Source of the DNA: QIAW01 sp035487295
GTDB lineage: Bacteria; Acidobacteriota; Terriglobia; Terriglobales; Acidobacteriaceae
Reading direction: 5' to 3'
DNA: 64,000 nt
Assembly: GCA_035487295.1 (NCBI GenBank)
Contig: DATHMH010000010.1
Span: forward strand, 62,001 to 126,000
Shown here: in pieces, positions 36,774 to 44,900 of the stretch
Numbering within the stretch: the first letter of the stretch is position 1
Layout: every line of letters begins with the position of its first letter
Position numbers and translations under genes: made by a program
Notes under the pieces: generated by a model
The model's input: the letters and a program-made list of their open reading frames with translations, nothing else
Database searches by the model: none
Told to the model about the DNA's origin: nothing

Positions 36774-36834
36774 ATTGCTAAGTGCTGATTGCTAAATGAC
36801 ACGCTCGAAACTCGAAACTTGAAACTCGAAACTG
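36774..36834. repeat. Two short-period arrays next to the thiD stop
   Basis: TGCTAA/TGCTGA words at 36776-36798 are followed by four GAAACT(C/T) units at 36804-36834. The second array ends 2 nt from the stop codon of thiD (minus strand). The rest of 36665-36836 holds no gene. Confidence 0.7.
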
Positions 36835-36836
36835 CT

Positions 36837-37706
36837 TCAATGCTCTTTCAGGGCATGATGCAGGCTCTCTTGCTGCACCCGGGGGGTTTCTTCCAGCCGA
36901 TACAGGTGATTCAGCGGCCCAAATCCCTTGCCTAACGGATGCGCATGGGCAATGGCTTTCTTCACAAATGCTTTGGATAAGACTACTGCATCACTCAACT
37001 GCTTCCCCAGCGCCAGATTCGCGGCCAGCGCCGTGGCGAAGGCGCACCCGGTCCCGTGGGTGGAGGTTGATTTTATCCGTTCTGAAGAAAACTCAACCTG
37101 CTCGCAGCCGTTTCCAATCCTCATGCTCAACAGATCGATGGCTTTCTCTCCCGGCATGCTGGCCATATCGCCGCCGGTCACCACCACGTTCTTCGCACCT
37201 AACTCATGAAGTTTGGCGGCGGCGGCCTTCATCTCAGCCAGATTGCTCACCCCAAGCCCGGTCAGGGCAATGGCTTCGTCAGCATTGGGGGTAATGACTG
37301 TTGAAAGCGGCAGCAGCTTTTGCCGGAGGACGTCAATGCCTTTCTTCTCCAGCAGGCTTGCCCCCGAGGAAGACTTGAAGATGGGATCAAGAACAATATT
37401 CTGAAAATTCCCTTTTTTCAGGACTTCCGCCACTGCCTCCACGACTTCGCCCGAGCCCAGCATTCCAATCCGCACTGCGGAAATCGAGAAGTCCTGTGCC
37501 AGCTCGCGTAGCGTGTCGCCCACCAGTTTGGCTGAAACTGCCTGCACCTGGGCCACTCCGGTGGTAGATTGCACGGTAAGAGCTGTGAGACAACTCACGC
37601 CATAGCAGCCATGAGCAGCCAGAGTTTTGATATCGGCCGTTACGCCCGCTCCCGACGAGGGGTCGTAACCGGCTATGCTGAGGACAACAGGCTGGGAGTT
37701 GGCCAT
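36837..37706 (-). CDS. thiD: Hydroxymethylpyrimidine/phosphomethylpyrimidine kinase
   Basis: 289 residues. Phosphorylates HMP and HMP-P in thiamine synthesis. N-terminal IAGYDPSSGAGVTADIKT binds the pyrimidine; the ribokinase-fold anion hole THGTGCAFATALAANLA is intact; PNADEAIALTG is conserved. No thiC, thiE or TPP-riboswitch sequence was found upstream. Cytoplasmic. Neighbouring arrays flank its 3' end. Confidence 0.93.
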   Translation of the reverse strand: MANSQPVVLSIAGYDPSSGAGVTADIKTLAAHGCYGVSCLTALTVQSTTGVAQVQAVSAKLVGDTLRELAQDFSISAVRIGMLGSGEVVEAVAEVLKKGNFQNIVLDPIFKSSSGASLLEKKGIDVLRQKLLPLSTVITPNADEAIALTGLGVSNLAEMKAAAAKLHELGAKNVVVTGGDMASMPGEKAIDLLSMRIGNGCEQVEFSSERIKSTSTHGTGCAFATALAANLALGKQLSDAVVLSKAFVKKAIAHAHPLGKGFGPLNHLYRLEETPRVQQESLHHALKEH

Positions 37707-37761
37707 TTTTCTTCAATCTAACGCAACGCCCGCAGAATGCAAGCAGAAAATGAGAAAGCGG

Positions 37762-37812
37762 TCAGCACTCAGCCCCCAAACAGGTATTTAGCACTTGGCA
37801 TTTGGCATTTTG
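37762..37812. repeat. CAGCA-type array upstream of thiD
   Basis: Degenerate words TCAGCACTCAGC and GCACTTGGCATTTGGCATTT in direct succession, about 60 bp before the thiD start on the plus strand and directly before the IS-like end. Confidence 0.5.
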
Positions 37813-37815
37813 GCT

Positions 37816-37923
37816 TGGAGTGCAACCCCAAAAATGAGACACACGGTTAAGCAATGAGATATTGTGAGGAGGATCGTGATGAAGTCTCGACGAAGAAGAC
37901 GACGGATCAGCAAAGAGTTCAAG
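37816..37923 (+). mobile_element. Remnant of an IS3-like left end and orfA start
   Basis: TGCAACCCCAAAAATGAGAC (37821-37840) resembles IS3-family terminal sequence, followed by AGGAGG (37867-37872) and an ATG at 37879 whose first residues, MKSRRRRRRISKEFK, match the start of IS3-type OrfA transposases. After about 15 codons the frame runs into unrelated sequence and ends at 38052. No right end or orfB found. Recognition is by memory of the family. Confidence 0.5.
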
Positions 37924-38052
37924 ATTTGCCGCGGTACGGCAGTTGACGAGCGGCAAGTGCGTGGCAGAGGGTGGCGTGGGCGTGCCAGGTGGATGCCTCG
38001 ATGCTGCGCGGCTGGCGGGTGGGCATGGGAAAAAGATCTGGCCAAAGGCTAA

Positions 38053-38095
38053 GTGCGTTGGTTAGGGGCTGAGTGCTGACTGCTGAGTGCTCCTT
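38053..38095. repeat. CAGCA-type array (reverse orientation)
   Basis: GCTGAGTGCTGACTGCTGAG words, reverse complement of the family seen at 52929 and 54167. Apart from this and the IS remnant, 37707-38269 contains no recognisable gene. Confidence 0.55.
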
Positions 38096-38269
38096 AGAGA
38101 TGCAGTCCATGCCCTTTAGTACCCCATCCAACTCCCCACTGTGTCAAAAACGCAACTCTTCATGTTGCACATTTGGTAACCCCAATTGACCACATCTCCT
38201 TTTTTTTCTTATAATTAAGGCAACTTAGTTCGTAGGGAGGATAACTAACTATCGATGAGGTGCTTTTGA

Positions 38270-38779
38270 ATGAGACAACTACTGACCTACATGATGACGA
38301 TTTTTTTATTCGTCGCCACCATGGAAGCAGCATCACCGGCCAGTTCTGAGTCGCAACCCCCAATAGAAATTACCAAGGCCACTTCCATAGAAACCGGGCC
38401 AACTGTGCCCCGTTTACCATATAAACCTAACTTAAAGCCAGCAAAACCCTATGCGATCGGCAGAGCATCCTGGTATGGCCGTCAGTTCCACGGTAGAACT
38501 ACGGCCAGCGGCGAACCTTTTGACATGTTTACCCTGACCGCCGCCCACCGTACGCTGCCCCTTGGGAGCTGGGTCAAGGTCACCAATGTCCGCAATAATA
38601 AGTCTGTGATCGTCAGGATCAACGACCGCGGACCGGTGCCCCAATCCCGTATCATTGACCTCTCTTTTGAGGCTGCCACCCTCCTTGATTTAAGGGCCCG
38701 AGGGGTAGAAAAGGTCCGTCTGGACCTGCTAAAGCCAGAAGCCGTGGCTTACGCACTGAATCTGAACCAACTAAATTGA
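38270..38779 (+). CDS. rlpA: RlpA-like septal lytic transglycosylase domain protein
   Basis: 169 residues. N-terminal hydrophobic signal (LLTYMMTIFLFVATMEA) without a lipobox Cys, unlike many RlpA lipoproteins. The double-psi beta-barrel domain covers residues 60-155: GRASWYGRQFHGRTTASGE with the conserved catalytic-type E, then FTLTAAHRTLPLGSWVKVTN and the catalytic Asp region VRINDRGP. Acts on or binds glycan strands of peptidoglycan; no SPOR domain is present. Periplasmic. Confidence 0.88.
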   Translation: MRQLLTYMMTIFLFVATMEAASPASSESQPPIEITKATSIETGPTVPRLPYKPNLKPAKPYAIGRASWYGRQFHGRTTASGEPFDMFTLTAAHRTLPLGSWVKVTNVRNNKSVIVRINDRGPVPQSRIIDLSFEAATLLDLRARGVEKVRLDLLKPEAVAYALNLNQLN

Positions 38780-38842
38780 TCTACGTCTCCCTAGGCTGGG
38801 ACTAAGACAAAAACCAATGTCCCTCCCTCACGAACATTGATT

Positions 38843-38876
38843 GTGGCCTTGGACGTCTAACCGCGTCCGAGGCCAC
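38843..38876. terminator. Long hairpin between convergent genes
   Basis: GTGGCCTTGGACG pairs with CGTCCGAGGCCAC (one wobble) around an 8-nt loop. There is no clear T-run on either strand, so termination is possible but not certain. Confidence 0.5.
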
Positions 38877-38973
38877 AAAATTGCTGTCGGGACAGGCAGG
38901 AAATCGGATTCCTCAGGCTTTCAGAACTTGGCGCCCCAGCAGAGCAGGTAGGATGGAAGAGCTTATCTTCCCT

Positions 38974-39357
38974 TTACTGCAACTTCAGCGATTCTGCGGC
39001 AAAGCCGTCGTCTTTGAGCACTCCGGTGGCGCTGATCTTCCAGTTGTCTTTCTTGTCGGTATCGGCGATGAGTTTTTTGGCAGTTTCGCTGGATTGCTTG
39101 TCCAGTTTAATGACCTTGTTATCGTCGGTCAGAATGGCATAGCCGCTTTTCGCGCACTCAGGCATCTGCAGGCAGCCTTTGGTGTGCTTGGCCGCAACGC
39201 CCCGCCCGGGATGGGATGCAAAATCGGCGGCGCAGGCCACATCCACCAGATAGCCGCTGATGGTCTGGGCCTTGGCCTCGTTTTTATCAGAATCCCCGGC
39301 GAAGGCCACTCCTGCCACCAAAGTCATTAACAGCATGATATTCATTAACTTCTTCAT
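38974..39357 (-). CDS. Small secreted protein with conserved-looking cysteines
   Basis: 127 residues from ATG at 39357 (AGGAGA upstream); the longer frame covers the promoter region. Signal peptide KKLMNIMLLMTLVAGVAFA. The mature part has SGYLVDVACAADF and HTKGCLQMPECAKSGYAIL, i.e. three Cys and a His arranged in a way that could bind metal or form disulfides, then a beta-rich end. No named family claimed. Confidence 0.65.
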   Translation of the reverse strand: MKKLMNIMLLMTLVAGVAFAGDSDKNEAKAQTISGYLVDVACAADFASHPGRGVAAKHTKGCLQMPECAKSGYAILTDDNKVIKLDKQSSETAKKLIADTDKKDNWKISATGVLKDDGFAAESLKLQ

Positions 39358-39589
39358 CGCTTTTCTCCTGAACATTGAAATAGAAGTAAGACCTTCTTGG
39401 GGGATTGCCTCTACACTACCGGAACTCAGGTCTGCTGACAACTGACAATCCCCGCTTCTCTCATGTAAACTGAATCTGCGGCGAGGCGAGCAGAGATTTT
39501 CCAGGATCCCTCCCGGCGGGCCATTCACGGCTGCATCCGCGCCCAAGTACCGCTGCCGCAAACCCTAAATTTGATCAGGAGATTAAGAC

Positions 39590-39769
39590 ATGGCAAAGAT
39601 TGCCAAGACAGCCGACCGCAAGAAGGTCATGGATACCAGCAAGAGCACCGATTGTCCCAAGTGCGGCAAACCCACCCGCATCGTGAAGCGCATGAAAGAC
39701 CGCGAACGCGGCACCTCGGGTGGAATTTTTATTTCCTGCTCCACCTGCGAATTCTTCGAAAAGCTGTAA
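39590..39769 (+). CDS. Short zinc-ribbon protein (59 residues)
   Basis: ATG at 39590 with AGGAG at 39577-39581; stop TAA at 39767-39769. The protein starts MAKIAKTADRKKVMD, then has CPKCGKPTRIVKR and ends SCSTCEFFEKL, a two-CxxC zinc ribbon rich in lysine. Basic and small, it could bind nucleic acid or be ribosome-linked, which is inference. It ends 36 nt before gcdH. Confidence 0.75.
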   Translation: MAKIAKTADRKKVMDTSKSTDCPKCGKPTRIVKRMKDRERGTSGGIFISCSTCEFFEKL

Positions 39770-39805
39770 CTAGTTTCCCGGATGCCCGAACATCAAGGAT
39801 AAAGC

Positions 39806-40984
39806 ATGCCCGTGAAATTTAAGGGAGTAGACTTCATCGAGTTCGATTCCCTGCTCAGCGACGACGAGCGCCTGGTGCGCGACAACACCCGCAAGTTCAT
39901 CGAAGAAAACCTGATCCCCATCATCGAGCAGTGCAACCGCGAAGGCCGCTTCCCACGCGAACTGGTGAAGCCCTTCGGCGAGCTTGGTTTCTTCGGGGCC
40001 AGCCTCAAGGGCTACGGCTGCGCCGGCATGAGCAACGTGGAGTACGGCCTGGTGATGCAGGAGCTGGAACGCGGCGACAGTGGCATCCGGTCTTTTGTGA
40101 GCGTGCAGTCGGCGCTGGTGATGTATCCAATCTACGCCTTCGGCAGCGAGGAGCAAAAACAGAAGTGGCTGCCCGCCCTGCAAAAGGGAGAAAAGATCGG
40201 ATGCTTCGGGCTGACCGAGCCCGGCTTCGGCTCCAACCCCGGCGGCATGAAGACCCGCGCTAAAAAATCGGGCAACGAGTACATCCTCAACGGCGAAAAA
40301 ATGTGGATCACCTCCGGCAGCATTGCCGATGTAGCCGTCATCTGGGCCAAGGTGGAAGATGAAGACGATAAGGTCCGCGGCTTCCTGGTCGAGACTAACC
40401 GTTCTGGCTTCAAAGCCACAGATGTCCACGGCAAATGGTCGCTGCGTGCATCAGTGACTTCAGGACTGGCGCTACAAGACGTGCATGTGCCCGCATCGAG
40501 CCTGCTGCCCGCTTCGGGCGGATTGAAGTCTCCGCTCATGTGCCTGAACCAGGCGCGGTATGGAATCTCCTGGGGCGCAATCGGCGCGGCCATGGCTTGC
40601 TATGACGCCGCCTTGCAATATTCCCAGGTCCGTAAGCAGTTCCGCGATCAGCCCATTGCCTCTCATCAGTTAGTCCAGGAAAAATTGGTCTGGATGATCA
40701 GCGAGATCACCAAAGCCCAGCTTCTGGCGTTACAAGTTGGCCGCTTGAAAGACGCCGAGAAAGTCCAGCACCAGCACATATCCATGGCCAAACGAAACAA
40801 CGTCTGGATGGCCCTGGAGTGCGCCCGCATGGCCCGCGACATCCTCGGAGCCAACGGCATCACCGATGACTACCCGGTAATGCGCCACATGATGAACCTT
40901 GAATCAGTCAAGACCTATGAGGGCACGCATGATATTCACGCCCTGATCATCGGCGGAAATATCACTGGCTCGGATGCTTTCTGA
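39806..40984 (+). CDS. gcdH: Glutaryl-CoA dehydrogenase-like acyl-CoA dehydrogenase
   Basis: 392 residues, normal for the family. FAD enzyme that oxidises and decarboxylates glutaryl-CoA to crotonyl-CoA in lysine/tryptophan breakdown. GCDH hallmarks: CFGLTEPGFGSNPGGMKTRA (FAD site), the KMWITSGSIADVAVIWAK stretch, and the catalytic Glu of TYEGTHDIHALIIGGNITG (Glu about residue 372). Arg of the substrate pocket (RSF near residue 95) also fits. Decarboxylation versus simple dehydrogenation cannot be settled from sequence alone. No pathway partners nearby. Confidence 0.87.
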   Translation: MPVKFKGVDFIEFDSLLSDDERLVRDNTRKFIEENLIPIIEQCNREGRFPRELVKPFGELGFFGASLKGYGCAGMSNVEYGLVMQELERGDSGIRSFVSVQSALVMYPIYAFGSEEQKQKWLPALQKGEKIGCFGLTEPGFGSNPGGMKTRAKKSGNEYILNGEKMWITSGSIADVAVIWAKVEDEDDKVRGFLVETNRSGFKATDVHGKWSLRASVTSGLALQDVHVPASSLLPASGGLKSPLMCLNQARYGISWGAIGAAMACYDAALQYSQVRKQFRDQPIASHQLVQEKLVWMISEITKAQLLALQVGRLKDAEKVQHQHISMAKRNNVWMALECARMARDILGANGITDDYPVMRHMMNLESVKTYEGTHDIHALIIGGNITGSDAF

Positions 40985-41212
40985 TTTCTGATTCTTTTTA
41001 TCGTCACCCGACCCGCGTCGGCCCGCAAGCTGTCCCAGCACACAACCAACAATACCGCTCAGGATTGCGCCTGTAATATTACCCTCCAGCCGCTGTGCAA
41101 GGCTTAGCGCAATTTCAGAGTTACTGTATCCCGCAGCGCCGGGACTTGAGGCCGCGCGGCTTCCCCCAGGAGAATGTGGGCGGGACGGGAGCAAATCACC
41201 GGGTTGGATCGG

Positions 41213-41479
41213 TTGGGGGGTGGGGGTATTACTTGAAGTAGTCGAAGCAGTGGTAAGCGATTCACAATCAATCAGATAGGAAAATGGCGGAGCAATTGGG
41301 AAGTAGTTCTGCAGTTCTAGTTCTCGGACCAAGGGAAGCTAGCGTGAGCTGGTGTGGCGAGCAGGTTGTTGCTTTCCGGCCCAGTCGAGAGACGACACCG
41401 TTTGAAGGGGGGTGGGGGTTACTAAGTAACGTCTGAGCGGATCGCTGTTCAAGAGGGGAGGGGGTATTACTCGAGTAAT
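41213..41479. repeat. Three G-tract/palindrome units upstream of the RHS gene
   Basis: Each unit is a polypurine run followed by a small palindrome: G6-T-G5 then TACTT-G-AAGTA (41230-41240); G6-T-G5 then GTTACT-A-AGTAAC (41418-41430); G4-A-G5 then ATTACT-CG-AGTAAT (41466-41479). A fourth unit sits at 8711-8750. The rest of 40985-41916 has no convincing gene; frames on both strands there are driven by these runs. Confidence 0.75.
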
Positions 41480-41916
41480 GAATCCGGCAGCGGCAGAAAT
41501 ACCTTTATCGTCCGTCCTGGAGCCAGGGAGGCGAGGGATGGAGTTTTCAAAGACCGCGGGGCCGGCGCCCAAATCGATCATGCCAAGCAATTGCTCCGAA
41601 GGGCAAGGATTTGATATCAGAGTTCAATTTTGGCGGAGTCGGCCCGGTGGATGCTTCCCTAGCGACTTCGAATATGTGGTGACTTGCGCGGCAGCAGGAT
41701 ACAGCTAGTGTGGAACTGTTCTAGATTCCGACTGACCTTATCCGGCTGAAAACCGACTCAAAAAAAAATCTCCAATGTTTCTCCTGAAACTGACACTTCC
41801 TATGAGAGGGATTGATGCGTTCAGGCCTGTCGCGAGAATCGCGGATGGAAAGCCGCGCGTTGTTCCTCCCCACACAACAGAATTTTGAAAACCAAAGTCA
41901 GGCAGAGGAGAAGGCT

Positions 41917-44900
41917 ATGATCAGGAGAAAACAACCAACGTCGCCGTCCATAATCCGTTTACGAATTCCCGTCGTCGTGCTTTTCAGCATCCTGGTTTCC
42001 CTTGTGGGTGTAGCCCTTGGCCAAAGCGGCACGGGCTACCCTGCTTTTTCAAGCATGAGCGGCGGGGTCAATCTCGCTAACTTAAATGTTCACTATCAGT
42101 TCCCGATCGTTAACAAGCCTGGCCGTGGGCTGTCATTTCACTCGGCTCTTAACTATGACACTGCGACCTATGGCCCCGGCCTGAGCCATACTCCGAAATT
42201 CGGTTGGGACACGCAGGGCGGCAGCCTGGGATTCGTGGGCTACTCTGCAGTTGTTTGTCCCACCAAGTCGAGTGCAACCAATTATACGAACTGGTTTTAT
42301 ACTGACGGCAACGGGACACCACATCCCTTCGATAGCGCCACGACCAAAATGATTGTCAGCACCGATCCGAGCTGCGGTCCATCCACAGCCAGGGCGATGG
42401 CTGCCGATCAGACGGGGTACTCGATCTCGATAAGCAGTACACCGGCGGTGACCTCGCTCAAAGACAGCGCGGGCGACACCTTGGTTGTTCCCCTGCAAAG
42501 CTCATATGGGGCAGCGAGCATCACCGACCGCAATGGAAATGTGATTTCAACGGACGGCACAAATTTCACAGATACGCTTGGCGTCAAAGTTCTTTCGGTT
42601 TCAAGTTCATTCGTTGGCGCCGACAATAGCATTTTGGCGTCACAGACCTTCACCTATAACACCACGGTGGGGAATGCATCCGTAGTCGTCACGTACAAGA
42701 CCTACGGAATGCGAACCGCTTTTCAATGTCCCGGGCAACAAGAGGCTTCAGGCGGCGCAACTCTGGTGGATAGCATTACTTATGCCGACGGCAGCAAGTA
42801 TTCCTTTCAATACGAGCCCAGCCCCGGAATTCCCTACCCAAACTGGATAACAGGACGCCTGACAAGCATCACTTTACCAACTGGAGGGGTGGTTTCCTAT
42901 AGCTATCCGGGCCCCAACAGCGGTGTCTTTTGTTCGGACGATTCGACGGCCCAGATGACCACAACAACTTCCGACGGTACGTGGAACTATGTGCGCTCAG
43001 GCACCGGGTCTTCCTTCACAACGACAGTTACCGATCCGCAGGGGGACCAGACGGTTTACACCTTCCAGAACGGCATTGAGACCCAAAGACAAATCTACCA
43101 GGGGAATGCCAGCGGAGGCACGCCTTTGCGGACCGTTACCAGCTGTTACAACGGGAATGACAGCGACTGCGTCCACCAGCCGGTTAACACCCCTATTACC
43201 CGGCAGGATATCTACTCGGCGCTGCCGACGGGCTTAACTCTGAGAAGAGATACCTTCCTCGACGGAACAACCGGCGCGACGAATGAAGTGGACGAATATG
43301 ACTGGGGAACTCCGGGCCCTCTCCTGCGCAAGACAGTGTATGCATACCTACCCGATCCCGGCAATAACATTCTCAATCTTCCTTTCAGTGTGAGCGTTAT
43401 CGACGTACCAAGTGGGCAGACGATAAGTCGGACATACTACGGTTACGACGAGACCCCCGTTACCAGTACGTCGGGCCTGCCTCAACACAACACGGTTTCC
43501 CACGCGCGCAGCAATTTGACTTCTGTTCAGCGCTCGCTGAACACGACAGGTACACTGCAGACCACTAGAAGCACCTATGACGATGCGGGCAACGTGCTCA
43601 GCCTGACCACTCCGCTCGGCTACACGCTCGGATATACAACGAGTTTCACCTATGGAAACAACGGCGCATATGTTACGCAGGTGAATCTGCCTGATACCTC
43701 TTCGCCCAATCAGACGCACCACCAGACCTCTGCCACCTACGATACCAATAGCGGGCTTCTGCTCAGCTCTACGGACCAGAACGGTCAACCCACCTCGTAC
43801 TCCTATGACAATATGTTGCGTCAGATCCTCGTTAGCTACCCTGACGGTGGGCAGACAAAAACAAACTACTACTCTCCCAATTCGACCAGCGTACAGCAAT
43901 CGATCGACGGCTCGCGTTGGACATGGTTCGGGTCCTTAACAGATGCCTACGGACGGCCATCACGAACGACCGTGGGCAACGACGAGGGTGGCTTTGACCA
44001 GCAAGACGTTTGCTACAACTCCCTGGGACAGGTAGCTTTCAAGTCTTACCCTTATCAAGGCAGCGGATGGCAGACTCCACAAGTCTGCTCTGGCGCGGGT
44101 GACAGTTACGCTTACGATGGATTGGGACATGTTCTCGGCATTACCCATTCCGATGGCAGCGCAATCAGCTACACATATGCAGGCAGAGCAACTCAGGTCG
44201 CCGATGAAGGTAACGGCAGCACGAGCGTCACGCGCATAACGCAGTCCGACGGCCTGGGAAGGTTAACTGCGGTCTGCGAAGTTTCTGGCGCCTCCCAGTT
44301 CGGGAACGGCGGCGCACCTGGGGCTTGTAACCTCGACATCTCCGCCACCGGCTTTCTCACGAACTATAATTACAGCTATGACAGCACGGGTAACCTGATT
44401 ACAACCGTCAACCAGGGCAGTTTGTTTCCCCGAACCTTTGTTCATGACAGCCTGGGAGAATTGATCGCAGAGACGGAACCAGAGTGGATCGGGACTGCCC
44501 CGCCATTCGGGAACTACCCGGCCACCTACGGGCCTTCGAGCACCACCTACAGCTACGATGCGGACGGTGATCTGATTACGAGGGTACGACCGAAACCGAA
44601 TCAAAGCGATCCCACGATCACCACCACGACCCACTATGTATACGATGCGTTGCACCGGCTCACGCTCCGGTGGTATGGCGATAACACCACGCCGAATGCC
44701 TATTTCAACTATGACGAGGCCTCTCCGGCGGGTTTGTTCAATGCAACGAATCCTATTGGCCGTCTGACCTCGGAGCGCAACAATTCGGGAACCTCGAGCG
44801 CCCTGAGCTACGATCCCATGGGCCGGGTCATCAGCGAATGGCAGTGCCCGGCCGGATGCGCCCAACAATCCGCCTACCGGCAGCAAAGCTACTCCTATGA

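Noticed and set aside
37707..37760. TPP riboswitch before thiD
   Set aside because: No CTGAGA-type TPP core or second conserved strand was found upstream of the start.
40904..41590. Two minus-strand frames (142 and 83 codons) upstream of the RHS gene
   Set aside because: They overlap the gcdH end and the G-tract repeats; Pro/Thr-rich content comes from the C-runs, and no ribosome site is present.
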